Below are positions 12,426-24,229 of a stretch of 64,000 nucleotides of DNA, piece by piece. The notes under the pieces were generated by a model. That model had not been told where the DNA came from. It was given only the letters and a program-made list of their open reading frames with translations, and ran no database searches. The position numbers and the translations under genes were made by a program. Origin of the DNA: Reticulitermes lucifugus. Taxonomy: Eukaryota; Arthropoda; Insecta; Blattodea; Rhinotermitidae. The stretch lies in the NCBI GenBank assembly GCA_026260175.1, contig JAKCWW010000334.1, forward strand, positions 1-64,000, given 5' to 3'. Numbering within the stretch: position 1 is the stretch's first letter; every line of letters starts with the position of its first letter.

Positions 12426-12554
12426 TCAATTTTATTATTAATGTGCTGACAAACAAGCAAAAGGCCAATTACAGGGACAGCACTGGAAAATATGTGAAAT
12501 AACTAGCCACAAACATAAGCAGATAAAAAAGAATAAAACATAATAAATGCATAA

Positions 12555-12771
12555 GGTAAAGGTAAAGTTCTTCCTAGAATGGGCCATGAAGGCCCAGAGG
12601 GGGAGTAGAGGTATANNNNNNNNNNNNNNNNNNNNNNNNNNNNNNNNNNNNNNNNNNNNNNNNNNNNNNNNNNNNNNNNNNNNNNNNAAAATCTCGCCCC
12701 CACCGGGATTCGATCCCCGGACCGTCCAGCCTGTAGCAAGTCGCTATACCAACTGAGCTATCCTGGCCCAC
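12555..12771 (-). mobile_element. SINE, main family, containing an N gap
   Basis: The right side carries the inverted head (CCGGGATTCGATCCCCGG, then CTATACCAACTGAGCTATCC) and the left side the inverted tail (CTAGAATGGGCCATGAAGGC). The middle 72 bases (12616-12687) are unknown (N). Confidence 0.8.
12616..12687. other. Assembly gap (N run) inside a SINE
   Basis: 72 unknown bases. The flanking sequence is main-family SINE on both sides. Confidence 0.99.
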
Positions 12772-12924
12772 ACATAACAACAATAAGAGCCCAACACATT
12801 TTAGTACCTACAAATAGCATAATAAATTTAACAAACTATTAAGCAAAACAGAGGATATCCCTGCTGATGGCATTAGCCAGCGAAGTGCATCTAGAGAAAG
12901 AACAGTTGCGATATTTAAGGTCAA

Positions 12925-14941
12925 CCTTCAACAAAGTAAAATCTTTTGATTTGGCACATGAAGGCTGACAGTTTCAAAATAGGTAAACCAAAATTTTGAA
13001 GTACAGTAGACATTAAGTAAAAAAAATGCATCTAGGTGTCACCTCTGAACACTTTGACGATGATGATAAGCTAATAGAAGCATAAGAAGCATAAGATATA
13101 GAAATACAATGTGGAATATTTCAAGGAGACTATTTATCACCACTGTTATTTTGCACTAGCTTAATCCCCCTCACAGAACAGTTGAACAAGTTGAAGACAT
13201 GATATGAAGAATACAGAACAGAGACAAGAGTATCACACTTACTTTACATGGACAATTTGAAGCTGATTGGTAAAACAGAGGAAGCGCTTCAAAAACAGAT
13301 ACAAACAGTTAGAACCATCACTGATGATATCTAAATGAAATATGGACTTGATAATTGTGCACAGATTGTACTCAAGAAAGGAATATTAGTTCACTCACAA
13401 AATTTAATACTTGACATCAACAGAGAAATACAAGAGCCTGAACAGGGAAAAACCTGCAAGTACCAAGGGATTGAGGAAAGTGAAGGTATGTAACATCAAT
13501 AAATAAAAGAAGGATTGAAGAAGGAACACACCATGAGCTTAAGAATGATACTGAAATCCAAGTTGAATGCCAAGAATAAAATTACAGCAATTGAAGCATT
13601 AGCTGTCCCAGTTTTAAGATACAGTTTTGGTATAATTCATTGGAGATTAGAAGAAATAAAAAAAAATCGACAGGAAAACTAGAAAGATACTAAGAATTTA
13701 TAAAATGCATCACCCAAAAGCTGATATAGATAGGCTATATATAAATGGAAAGAAGGAGGAAGAGGCTTCTTAAAAATTGAAGTGACATACAGAGCAAAGA
13801 TAATCAATATTGCTGAACATTTGAATACAAAATATAAAGAAGACCAGTTTGTAAGTATTGTTAAAAGCCACAAAAGCAATTAAACAAATATAAATTCAAA
13901 AATTAAAACAGCAGCAAAGGTTGCAAAAGAATTAAACCAATCAAATGAAAACAGTGACACAAAAAAGGAAGGCATACAACACACAAACACAAGATTATGA
14001 GTGTTAAAGAAAAAATGGGAAAACAAAGTAATGCACGGCCATTACATTAGAGGTATAGATAGACAGCTGGTTAGTGAAGAAGACGCGTTCCTGTAGTTGT
14101 CAAGGGGAAATCGGAAAGCACAAACTGAAAGTGAGATAATAGCTGCACAAGATCGGACATTACAAACAAAATATCATGCAACGCAAATATTACAAACAAA
14201 AACAGATAGCAAATGCAGATTAGGTCAACAATTTGATGAGGCAATAGAACACATTAAATCAGCATGCCCAATACTGGCAAAAGAATGAAACATAAAGAGA
14301 CATGACAGAGTGCGTGCTCAACTACACTTTAACATATGCAAGGAAATAGGAGTAAAATTAGACAATGAAAACTGGTATAAACATGTGCCAAAATTCGTAA
14401 AAACAAGTCATGAAGGTTAGGTAACCACATTATGGAATCAACAAGTGCAAACCGACAGAACCATCACTAACAATAATCCATGATAAAGGAAAAGGACCAT
14501 GTAGGTTAATAGATGTTAATAGATTTCAGGAGACAGAAATGTGATCAAGAAAGAAGCCCAGAAGATCCTAAAATATAAGGACCTTACAATAAAAATACAG
14601 TGCATGTGGAATGCAAAAACAAAAGTGATACCAGCAATAATAGGGGCAACTGGGATCATCTCAAAATCATTAAGAAAACACCTGAACATACAAGGAAAGC
14701 ACAAAATCAAGGAACTACAAAAACAGCCATATTCGACACTGCACACATCCTTCGGAAAGTACTAATGTAAAAGTACAAAACATTCAACATGGGGAATATC
14801 ATCATTACATTAGCATAAATTGCAACTACAGAATAGCTGCAACACTACAGACCATAGAAACATAGTCTGTTTCAGGTATAGAATTGTAAATACCCTGCAT
14901 AAAAGTGATAACAATGATTATGATGATGATGATGATGATAT
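12925..14941 (+). mobile_element. Long LINE relic with RT and C-terminal endonuclease-like region
   Basis: Translation in shifting frames shows a degenerate finger motif (TFNKVKSFD), then GIFQGDYLSPLLF (RT box with QGD), HLLYMDNLKLIG (the YxDD position, decayed), KYQGIEES, KNKITAIEALAVPVLRYSFG and a C-terminal part ending KHKIKELQKQP before a (GAT)n tail. This order fits an early-branching LINE (R2/R4-like) with a C-terminal restriction-like endonuclease. The copy is 5'-truncated and has many stops and frameshifts, including in the RT. The copy at 41340-41825 shares the C-terminal region. Confidence 0.75.
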
Positions 14942-15759
14942 CCATATTCTCAATGTCTAAGCTCTAGCAGACACAAACAGATATTGAATGAGGCTAAGCC
15001 AAATAAAGTTGTGACAATTATCATATGAAAGCTCTTTTATGATTAACATTCTGTTCTGTCTTTTATGTAGCTACTTGTATTTTGTTGTTTATTACATGAC
15101 ACACATGAAACATGTAATTCTCTGACTGAGACATCTGACATGAAACTGTAATGCACAGCCTTAATTTGATCATTGAATTTTCAAAGAAGTACTTTTTAAA
15201 TCTTTTGGTTTGGTGAAAATTCCATTGTATGACCTACAACACAGAGTAACACATTTTCTGCTGTTACATTAATAATACAGTTATGCAATTAGCTGTGATG
15301 ATATGATGAATAAAAGAAATACCATCTGAGAAGAAAATTCATAGTACATGCCCGTAAGACCAAATCATTTAGGGTACACCTCATAGCACGCCATTCAGTA
15401 CGTTTTAGAAAACCTGAACTTCTCTTTACAGCAATTAAACATAATTAAGTAGACTGCAACATGCTCACTCCCTGATAGCTATTGATACTATTATAATTGT
15501 CAGTTTGTATGTTGTGTGCTGTGAGCGCCTTGCTATCCACTGATTGTACACTGCTTTGTAATGCTCCTCAGCCCAGTCTGCACAGCTCATGAATAGCAAC
15601 TTCATCTTTGGTCAGTGTTTTAAATATATCCTGTTTCTAATGTACACAATTCAAGCCCTCTAGATGAACATATACACAAATACCATCTGGCAATCTTGCC
15701 TTTAATAAGCTCACTGTAATCAGTGAGATGGAACATTCTGGTGTGCAACACAAGAGTTC

Positions 15760-16089
15760 TTTATTTACATGCTGTCCACTGTACCCTGTAGTCCTCTGTC
15801 ACACAACTAACTAGAATGGTACAGGGAAATATTAAGTCATGGAAAGTAATTCCTTATGAGCCATTTGTACCCTGGATAGACTGTGGGATGATTAAAACTG
15901 CGTTAATCTGCACTGAAATGTATGAAATGGCATAAGAAATCACCTATGTGTGATCACTCAAACAAAGAGCACTCAAGATGACAACAAACTGAATACTTGT
16001 GTTCCAAACAGATTAATTTTCGCTGCAATGAATACCTAGCACGATGTGCGTGTGTTTGAAAAAATTGTCTACCTATTGACACTCCATGA
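15760..16089 (-). promoter_or_regulatory. Candidate 3' UTR with poly(A) signal of the host gene
   Basis: After the TGA, AATAAA occurs on the minus strand at 15765-15760, about 325 bases downstream, and the tract between is AT-rich with no repeat I can recognise. Other AT-rich hexamers lie further down, so the true cleavage site is uncertain. Confidence 0.35.
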
Positions 16090-16543
16090 TCAGTGTTTAT
16101 ATTCCGGGTAACGTTTAGGGTGTAGAAGGGCGGTCTGCTCCGTTCCTGAGATCGAAGATGAAGCCGCAGTTTCTCTGGACGAATCGTTGTCTTCATCGAC
16201 TGAATCTTCGCTAGCCAAACGCCGCAGGGGTTCTGTAGACTGGGAGCCAGCAGCAGAGGTCATGGCAGGGACTGCTGATGGCGTGGGACTGGGAGAATCC
16301 GGTGAAGACTCATCTTCACTCTCTGGGGGTGGAGGGGAGGGATAGTATTCACGCTTCACTGCCCCTCCCCCTGATGTTGCTGCCATGGAGGGTTTATCTT
16401 GCTGACGTGGGCTGGCCTTGTGATGGGAGTGGTGACGTGTATGATGACGCTCATATGAAGATGAGCTCGGCTTGGCAGTCACTGGTAGAGCTTCCTCACT
16501 CGCCGACCGGACTAACTGTTGTTGAGCTTGAATAAATTCATCA
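16090..16543 (-). CDS. Terminal exon F of the host gene, with stop codon
   Basis: The acceptor TTATTTTCTAG is followed by 454 bases: one base completes Ser, then 150 codons and TGA at 16092-16090. The product starts SDEFIQAQQQLVRSASEEAL, then a His/Arg cluster (ERHHTRHHSHHKASPRQQD), a Ser/Pro-rich stretch (YYPSPPPPESEDESSPDSPS), a Ser/Glu/Asp segment (RRLASEDSVDEDNDSSRE) and the C-terminus HPKRYPEYKH. The end does not look like a PDZ ligand. RSASEEAL and RRLASEDS resemble basophilic kinase and 14-3-3-type sites, which is inference. GC content is well above that of the surroundings. Confidence 0.9.
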
Positions 16544-17224
16544 CTAGAAAATAATAATCATAAACAAAAACAACAAAAACAAAAAAGGGATATGTTTCCT
16601 CAACTTGGCTGTCATGCAAATTCTATTGCATGCAGTAGCCATACACATACACGTTGCACTACAAGCTGTAATGTGCTTATGCCAGCTACTCAAAAATCAT
16701 GGAGCTTCTGTGATTGTTCATTCTAATTTTAGTTTTCCTTAAATTAATCATTTATCTAGGGGCTGGGCTAGCTCAGTCAGTATAGTAACTTGGCTATGGG
16801 CTGGATTATCCGGGGTTCAAAGTTCCCGGAGGGGCAAGAGATTTTTCTCTTCTCCAAAATCTTACAGACAAGCCCTTGGGCCCAGTTAGCTTCCTATTCA
16901 ATGGGTATTGGGCGGCCTTTCCCCCAGGCATAGCATGAAGCTGACCACTCACCTCCATCTAATGCAGAAGGTTAATAATGAGTGGAGCTATACCTCCACT
17001 CCCCCTTCTATGACTTCATGGTGTGTACAGGGAAAACTTTACCTCTACGTGTTTACTTCACTTATTTATTCAAAACAATTTAAAATAATTTTTCCACAAA
17101 GAGGAAAGAGACAAATAAGGGCTTGATCCTTCTAGATAAGAAAATAAAAGACACTATTACATTCTAAAGGTACTAAACCTGCAACAATAAAGCTAGGGTT
17201 CCTTGAGACATTGTCACGCCTCAC
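16544..17224 (-). other. Intron 5 of the visible gene (681 bases)
   Basis: The donor GTGAGG and acceptor TTTTCTAG bound it. Nearly half of it is one main-family SINE on the opposite strand (16759-17046). Confidence 0.85.
16759..17046 (+). mobile_element. SINE, main family, in intron 5
   Basis: Head GGCTGGGCTAGCTCAGTCAG (A box) and CCGGGGTTCAAAGTTCCCGG (B box), then body CCTATTCAATGGGTATTGGG, CACTCACCTCCATCTAATGC and TATGACTTCATGGTGTGTAC. It lies antisense to the host gene. Confidence 0.8.
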
Positions 17225-17404
17225 CTTCCACTATCTGGTGTGTCACCACACAACTGGTCCCCCCCTCTATCATGGTCGGCTGTCTCGTAAATTCCCTCTT
17301 CTTCCTGGAGATGGTGCTGATGGTAGCCAGGCGGGTGATGTCCTGTGGGATGGCGATACCTCCCCAAAACAAATCTGGGCTCTTCCTCCCGACCCCGGCA
17401 TCGG
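17225..17404 (-). CDS. Exon E of the host gene
   Basis: A long pyrimidine tract ends TACAATGCAG before the exon, and GAAG is followed by the donor GTGAGG. All 180 bases are open in two frames. Phase matching to exon D (AG plus one base) selects the frame RCRGREEEPRFVLGRYRHPT, then HHPPGYHQHHLQEEEGIYET and a tail with GDTPDSG. The exon is Arg/His-rich, then acidic, and much more GC-rich than the flanking introns. The YETADHD and DTPDSGS segments look like cytoplasmic-tail phosphosites. The 681-base intron after it contains one SINE. Confidence 0.85.
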
Positions 17405-18572
17405 CTGCATTGTATCAAAAAGGAATAAAAGAAAAATTATCTGCTTATACAAGTAATGGCTTCCAAAGCCACAGATAACAATAGATATCTTCATGAAAAA
17501 AATTACTGTTCATGTATTCTTATGGAATGCTTCTTCCCAAGACATAAAACATTCAACATAAAGTAAGTAAGGCCAGGACTTGAAGCACTATAAATTAAAG
17601 GAATGGGGATACTTTATGTGACTTTTTGGGCAGACCTTCTGCACACACTTCACAATAAGAACAAGCGACAGTCAGATAACTGTACTATATACATAACTGA
17701 AGGCCTAAATCATCAAAGAAATGTGCTTACATGAAACGTGAGTCATTGTGGTTGCCGATGAGTTCTTATTTCTTAATGCATTTGTATTTTAGTATATTTA
17801 TACATCACAGTCACAATGATTCAGTTATTGAGGTAAAAACATTACTTTATGGCAGCGTTTCAAAAACTTTTTTGGTCACAGAACATTTTTTAACTTGGTA
17901 AATATTTAGGGAACACATATGTTTTATGGTCCCTCATTTATCAAACAAAAGTCAGGGCAAAGAGATCTGTTATTAACCAAATAAAAGTTCTTATAAAAAT
18001 TCTTATATGAACAGTCTCTTAAACTATGTTAAAATATGCTAAATTCAAGTTGAGTAAAACCATGTACGATTTTTTTGCCTTCTCGATTTTTCATGGAACA
18101 CCTATTCACATCTTGCGAAACACCAGTATTCTGCAGAACATAGTTTGGGAAACACTGCAGTGCGGTATGGTTGAGCATAAGGCTAGTGTCAGATATTTCT
18201 AGGCCCAAAGCAAACATGAATATGGGGTGGCATACAGTCCTAAACTCACAATGCAGAGAGTACACAACGTGTGAGTAAAAATTATGAAATAGTACACAGA
18301 ATAACTATGTCAGAAATCCATCACAAAACTTGTTTGAAACAAAATCTGAAATACAAACAGCCTTTCCAGCCCTTTCTCTCCAACCCATGGGGCCCTAATG
18401 CAGCTGCAGAGATTCTGGTATCCTTGAACGTGCCCTGGCTGAGCATATACTAATGTAAGGTCTTGTAATAAACATTTACTATACACAATAGTATTGAGAT
18501 CTGGAGGCTGTCTACACACAGCCTATGGATTCTCCTCAATTTCATAATTTCTTCCTGGCCACAGGTAAATTT

Positions 18573-18857
18573 GTGGGCCGGGATAGCATAGTCGGTATAG
18601 CGACTCACTACGAGCTGGACGGTCCAGTGATCGAATCCCGGTAGGGGCGAGATTTTCAGCACCCGTCCAGACCGGCCCTGGGGACTACCCAGCCTCCTGT
18701 ACAATGGGTACCGGGTCATTTCTGGGGGTAAAGAGGCCAGGGCATGGCGTTGACCACCCACCACCATCTAGCACCGAGGTTAATGAAAGAGTAAAGCTAT
18801 ACCTCTACTCCTCCTCTGGGCCTTCATGGCCTGTTCTAGGGCGAACTTTACCTTTTA
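18573..18857 (+). mobile_element. SINE, main family, with 14-bp target-site duplication
   Basis: Full-length copy: head GGGCCGGGATAGCATAGTCG and GATCGAATCCCGGTAGGGGC, body GGCATGGCGTTGACCACCCA, tail CTAGGGCGAACTTTACC. It is flanked by CCACAGGTAAATTT at 18559-18572 and again at 18858-18871, a perfect duplication left by L1-type insertion. Confidence 0.9.
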
Positions 18858-19447
18858 CCACAGGTAAATTTAAGGAAAAACACCCTTGATATCATTAAGA
18901 TAAACTGCCACAAAATTAGAGCATATAAAGTTCTTGATTTTTCACTGCTGCTGATAAATACAAGTGGCTACGAACTGTTTGTGTCAGTTTATTTCAGCCC
19001 TTCAATCCCTGCCTCTTGCCCTCTAAAGCATGTCAGATATTCACCTGACAGCAAACGTCCACTTTGGAGCTCCCTTACTTAGTACTGTTAGACAAATTTC
19101 GGCAGGTACTGTCTTCTTTCTTCTCACAGCAGAACTGAGTGGCACATGTGTACAAGCATTCCAACAGTCATCATTTCTCATTCTGTTCAACTTGAGTGAG
19201 ATTTCAGCTTATTTGTTTAAGTACCATGTTAGCGTAACTTTAGTTTTGCCTATATTTTGGTCATCCTGAAGTGTAAAATGCAGCAAATCAATAAGAAGCT
19301 ATTTAGTTGACACAACTTGCTCTATGAGGCAACTTGGTATGCTACCATTTTTTTATTCTGTTAAGTTTCAACAAGCTATGTCAAGTGCAATACACTCTCA
19401 CTGATTGTCAGAATTGCAACTTGTTGCAGTATTCATCTCTGTGCACG

Positions 19448-19530
19448 CTCCCCCCCCCACACACATACATGCGCAGGCATGCACGCACGCACGCACATTC
19501 TCTCTCTCTCTCCCTCTCTCTCTTTCCAAC
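19448..19530. repeat. Compound microsatellite
   Basis: A C run and CA repeats, then GCAC repeats, then TC repeats. Pyrimidine-biased on the plus strand. Confidence 0.85.
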
Positions 19531-20700
19531 CATCTGCCGCCTTCTGCCATGCATATTTAAAATTCTTACCCTTGAGATTCATTTGCATCTATGACATTTC
19601 AGAACATGGAGCAAAAACAAACATGATGTTACACCACATTCGAAACAAGTGCAATAACGGCGGCCACAATGCACAGGATGCTCTGTTTCAATGCTGCATA
19701 TGCCCAACACAGTTATAATAAGTCATAGTATGGGTACAGTAAATACTGTAACTACACACTTGGGTGCATTAGGAAATACTGGTCAGACACTATAACATTG
19801 CTACTTGGCAATTATAATAAATAACCATTCCCTACAGTACTGGCAGTTTGCTGTTGATAAAGGTTACAATAAATGTTCCACAATCTTTGTACATCAGCAA
19901 GTCCTCATTCTTTCAGTGTCAGTCATTCAGTTGATGATTATGCAACATTAATATTAACAAGACAGACACTCACAACAAATTATGCGCATTATCAAGAAAC
20001 AAATCACAACAGACAATTTACGGGCTTCATAAAGAAATGATGAGAAAACACAATTTATATTCATTGTGCTTAGCCACAAATCGTATTAAAATTAGATTGC
20101 TTTATCCAGGTTACAATCATTCTATTTGTCAAAGGCTGTCTTCAATAATAACACTACTGCTATAATGATAAAACTTATGGAAAGAAACAGCGGCTGACAA
20201 TAAGAAAGAACAGGCTGACTAGGGCTGTCAAGCCACGAGGAAAAACAAATTACACAATAAGATGCATACCATTTTTCTACTTAATTATAAGAAGGCATCT
20301 GGCATATTAAAACAGCATATTACATACAGTATGTCAGTACATATGAAGGAGAAATGCAAAACAAACTTAATTTGAAGTAATAATTATGAAACATCTACAA
20401 TACAGCATGCTCATGACAGCTAAAAGTTATGTTACCACAGTGTTATGTTTACAACACACTATTTTCATAGAAACTTGCATGTTACAAGGTAGATTAAATG
20501 GTCCTGACAAAATTTGTGGATGCATCATAGAATTATGGAGCATGCAAGAAGGGTGGGTGTCTAGTGAAACTAATTTTCTGGGAAAGCATAATCTTGAATG
20601 TGTGTCTTTTTCCCATTATTCTTTATAAATTCAGAAAGGGTAAACTGAAAAGAGATTTCTAATGGGTCACCACTGAGCCACCATCCAAATTATTTCGATA

Positions 20701-21172
20701 TGCTTAGTAGCACAAGATGCCACATCATCAAGAGTTTAGTAGTAAGATGTCACACTACCATAAGCTTAGTAGCAACATGCCATATCACATAAGCTTAGTT
20801 GCAAGATGTCACAAGACCATAAGCTTATCAGTAAGATGCCAAATCAGGTAAGCTTAGTAAAAAATGACATCACCATGAGCAGAGGAGCAAGATGCCGCAT
20901 CACTATAAGCTTAGTATAAAATGACACAACACCATAAGCTCATAAGTAATACACCCCATCCCACAAGTATAGTAAGAAGATGCCAAATCACCATAAGCTT
21001 AGAAGCAAGATGTCATATCACCATAAGCTCAGTATCAAGATGCCACAACAGTATAAGTTTATCATTAAAATTCCACATTATGTAAGCTCTGTAGCAAGAT
21101 GCCATATAATCATAAGTTTAGTAGCAAGATGCCATGAAACCATAGGCTTTGTGGCATGATGCCATTCACGAA
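20701..21172. repeat. Minisatellite, 30-bp unit, about 16 divergent copies
   Basis: The consensus unit is AGCTTAGTAGCAAGATGCCA followed by CATCACCATA. Units carry substitutions and 1-3 base indels, and AAGCTT recurs at many unit junctions. The consensus is stop-free in at least one frame on each strand (KLSSKMPHHH on plus, MVMWHLATKL on minus), but indels break the array, so no long frame exists. Confidence 0.85.
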
Positions 21173-21404
21173 AGTTATATTAAACTTTGCTGTAGGTCTT
21201 ATGAAATGAGTTACATATTTATATTTTTGCACTAACCCTTTAAAGCGTAGTGATAACTAAACGTACGACCCACTTGAACGTTAAAGAGATCTGCATTTTG
21301 CCCACATAGTGTATTCATGTATTTTGTATGATTCTCAGAACAAACAGTAACTATTTCCTTAAATAACAGTCAACCCTTGGCTTCTGTAATTGAACTCTAT
21401 TGAA

Positions 21405-21625
21405 AACACCAACTGTCTTTATGCATTGTATGTTGCATATTCTCAGATATCACATTCTGATGCTTATACAGGTGCCATCATCAGTGTCTAGTTATGCTAT
21501 CTAGTTTTCATGTTTGGCTTGTTATTTCTACTACTTTGCTGTACCCAGTGATATGGTGAATGAATATATACCTGTCAAAATACGTATGTCTGAGAATATA
21601 TGACATAAAGACTGGCAGTTATTAT
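21405..21625. repeat. Foldback-like repeat with hammerhead-like core
   Basis: CAACTGTCTTTATGCATTGT and TGCATATTCTCAGATATCAC on the left pair with TATGTCTGAGAATATATGAC and ATAAAGACTGGCAGTTATTA on the right. Inside, the minus strand carries CTGATGA (21484-21478) followed by a stem-sized gap and GAATG. The sequence just left (21320-21360) resembles 47035-47075. Confidence 0.45.
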
Positions 21626-22274
21626 TTCCAGTAAAGCTGCTATGTGGCAGCAAAATAGTATTAAAATGACAAAGTTTTGTATTGGATACATAATGTTCTC
21701 TGTGGGAAAAGACATAAATGTTTAAATATTATTAAAATAAATTTAATGCTTCATGTGGCTGAAAAATTTATTTCCTGCTCTAATGTCCTGACTAAAGTAC
21801 TGCATACAAGAATATTTTCTGCACAAGAAGATGTTCCGCTGTAGTAGTGAAGTGAATATGTAAGTTTTAAGATAAAAAATTTAACACCATTTTCCATGTA
21901 CTTTGTCCCAAAATCCAAATATTCTGTCACAATTCTAAAGGTACAAATACTGGCAACCTGTAACAGAACTGTTTTAGAGGGGCACCCATTAAACTTGATT
22001 TCAGGTAATAAAAGTCAGTTAGATAAGTAACTTGCATTCATAGCAAAATTATGCATTAATTACAATGTCTGTGTTTTAAGACGTTTTCATACTGTTATCT
22101 GTGTCTAATTGTGTTTAGTCAATGCAACACTGTACTAATACACATGGAATAATATTTATGTTATGGTGCATAGTCACTGAATCCAACAGTTTAATAATCT
22201 ATACAAAATTATTTCTTTGAACAGTAACTTCAAAATTATATGAAAACAGCATTCTTATTATAAAATATTTGTTC

Positions 22275-22279
22275 CAACT

Positions 22280-22311
<32 letters not shown>

Positions 22312-22980
22312 CCGTTATCATCATGATCATGTAGCTATCATGGAGTTCACCCATTCTGGTCTCACTCATCCAGAAGTCTCTTCAATGGTCTTCCCTGGTT
22401 CCTTCTGCCTTTTGGTGTGTAGATTTTTATTATCCTGGGTAATCTGTTACGAGGCATTTTATTTACATTTTGTATGCAATTTCTCTTGTAGTCCTGTATT
22501 TTAACCAAAACTGGGAATATATTTAATTCCTTTGCAATCTCTGCATTTGTTTTATGATCTGTCCAAATGTATCCTGCTGTTCTTCTCATATATTTCATCT
22601 CTGCTGCTGTTTTTCTTCTTGCGTCTCTTGCTTTAATGGTCCAATTTTCACTGCCGTATAACTCAGCTGGAAGGGCTAGTGTATTGTATTAATTTTATTC
22701 TTATTTTCTTTAGGGTTTTCTGTGGTCTAAACACGTTATTTATAAGGCTTGTTATTTTCAGATAGTTATTTAAATTGTTATCCATGTCCACTCCTTTTTC
22801 ATAGGATATCAAATTTCCTAAATAGTGACAGGAGTTTACTTGTTCTATAATTTTGTTACCTATTACAGGTCTACTTGTGAATGGATCTCGTCCTTCAAAT
22901 GCCATCAATTTTGTTTTCTGTACAGATATAGTTAGACCGTGCATATAGACTATTTTTTTTGTAATATTCCTCAATTTTTT
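22275..22980 (-). mobile_element. RTE-like LINE, 3' half, with (GAT)n tail
   Basis: The minus strand translates with one frame break. Upstream part: LTISVQKTKLMAFEGRDPF, NKIIEQVNSCHYLGNLISYE and NNLNNYLKITSLINNVFRPQ. Downstream part: ARDARRKTAAEMKYMRRTAG, VKIQDYKRNCIQNVNKMPRN, RNQGRPLKRLLDE. This is the C-terminal end of RTE-group LINEs common in arthropods. A trinucleotide tail (22280-22316) follows, as is usual for RTE. It is truncated at 22980, exactly where the palindrome 22981-23357 starts. Confidence 0.85.
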
Positions 22981-23357
22981 GCCCCATGAAGACCATCTTC
23001 AGGGAGAATTCAGTTACAAAGGAATACATGCATGAGAAAATGTTTTCAAGGATGTGAATAAAAAAAAGTTAATTTATGGTAGCATGTGATAAAAATGTAT
23101 AAAATATACAATTATAGATGTTTTACATTTCTTTACAAATTTGTACTAAGGTTGAATAGATGTTTGTCTGCAACCTTAGTACAAATTTGTACAGAAATGT
23201 AAAACATCTATAATAATATTATATTTTATACATTTTAGCAATTTTTTTATCACATGTTATTGTAAATTAAATTTGGTTATGCACATCTTTGGCAATGTTT
23301 TATCATAAATGTATTCCTTTGTAACTAAATTCTCTCTGAAGATGGCCTTTATAGGGC
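22981..23357. repeat. Large foldback (inverted repeat) element, family F2
   Basis: Arms of about 174 and 187 bases surround a 16-base loop (23155-23170). The inner arms are nearly perfect (TTTACATTTCTTTACAAATT on the left, ACAAATTTGTACAGAAATGT on the right). The outer ends are GCCCCATGAAGACCATCTTC and GAAGATGGCCTTTATAGGGC. Each arm has an outward-facing CTGAAGA (minus 23002-22996, plus 23336-23342) followed by a hairpin-like TGGCC...GGGC. Confidence 0.75.
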
Positions 23358-23819
23358 AAAGCACGTATGAGAAATATTATGAAATAACAAGTACTGTAGT
23401 TATTTATAATTATATGTGCAATTAGTTGGAACGAATAGTGTATAGTTAATCAGGTGCACAGAATATGTAGAACATGAAATCAGATATTTTTACTTTTAAA
23501 TTAACTGACAAATGCAAGGTTCGAGAGTAATAAAGTAGTTGGTACCACTCTGGATTTGCTAAGAAGTCATAAAAAACTGTGACAAATAAAATTATGGTGT
23601 CTGCCATAAAATAATGTATATTCTCTGTTATGACGAGTAACTCCAAACAAAGGGTTTAAGGAATTCTTTTTGAAATTGAAGTAGTTTGTACTTCTGATAC
23701 AGTGTACTCCAAGGTGTCCATTTCATGAGATGCCTTACACTGAAGCACTAGCAGAAATGCTACGGTAGTGGAATAATTCCTGGGGCCAAGACAGAGTTAC
23801 AGTCTATTCTGGAGCCCTA

Positions 23820-24148
23820 ATATACATAGAAATCACCTGAAAAGACTACAGTTTAACTGGCCACATAGTAAGGATGGAATGATTCTCGTATCCCCAAAAC
23901 GGTAATGGGTGGAAGTTTTGCAGGAAGAAGGCCCATGGGAAAGCCTAGAGGTATATGGGAGAACGCTGCTTGGAGAAATTTCATAGATCTGCTGCAGGTG
24001 CAGAGTTGGAAAGCGACAATAAGGAAGAGAGAAAGTTGGAGGAAGAAGATCGTGGAGACCATGGCCTGAAAACAGGCCGAAGCACCACAGAAGAAGAAGA
24101 AGAAGAAGAAGAAGAAGAAGAAGGAGGAGGAGAAGAAGAAGAAGAATA
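23820..24148 (+). mobile_element. LINE 3' end with (GAA)n tail
   Basis: Translation in mixed frames recalls GRRPMGKPRGIWENAAWRN, DLLQVQSWKATIRKRESWRK, KKIVETMA and KQAEAP, the closing segment of a widespread arthropod LINE. The (GAA)n at 24090-24147 follows directly. Frameshifted and 5'-truncated. Confidence 0.65.
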
Positions 24149-24229
24149 TACATGTAATTAAACAGGTAACTCTGTGGAGCAGAATCTCCCTTAAAAAGCT
24201 AATATCTGTTCACCTAATCAAAAAATTCC

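Noticed and set aside
16278-16535. Plus-strand frame of 85 codons over exon F
   Set aside because: It is the complement of the coding terminal exon, with no independent evidence.
17211-17494. Other open frames across exon E on both strands
   Set aside because: The 180-base exon is GC-rich and open in several frames. Only one frame fits the splice phases of the exons on both sides.
20701-21172. CRISPR array
   Set aside because: Regular 30-base periodicity, but there are no unique spacers between constant repeats. It is a divergent tandem minisatellite in a eukaryotic intron.
23955-24161. Glu-rich plus-strand frame and Leu-rich minus-strand frame
   Set aside because: Both are translations of the (GAA)n tail of a LINE.
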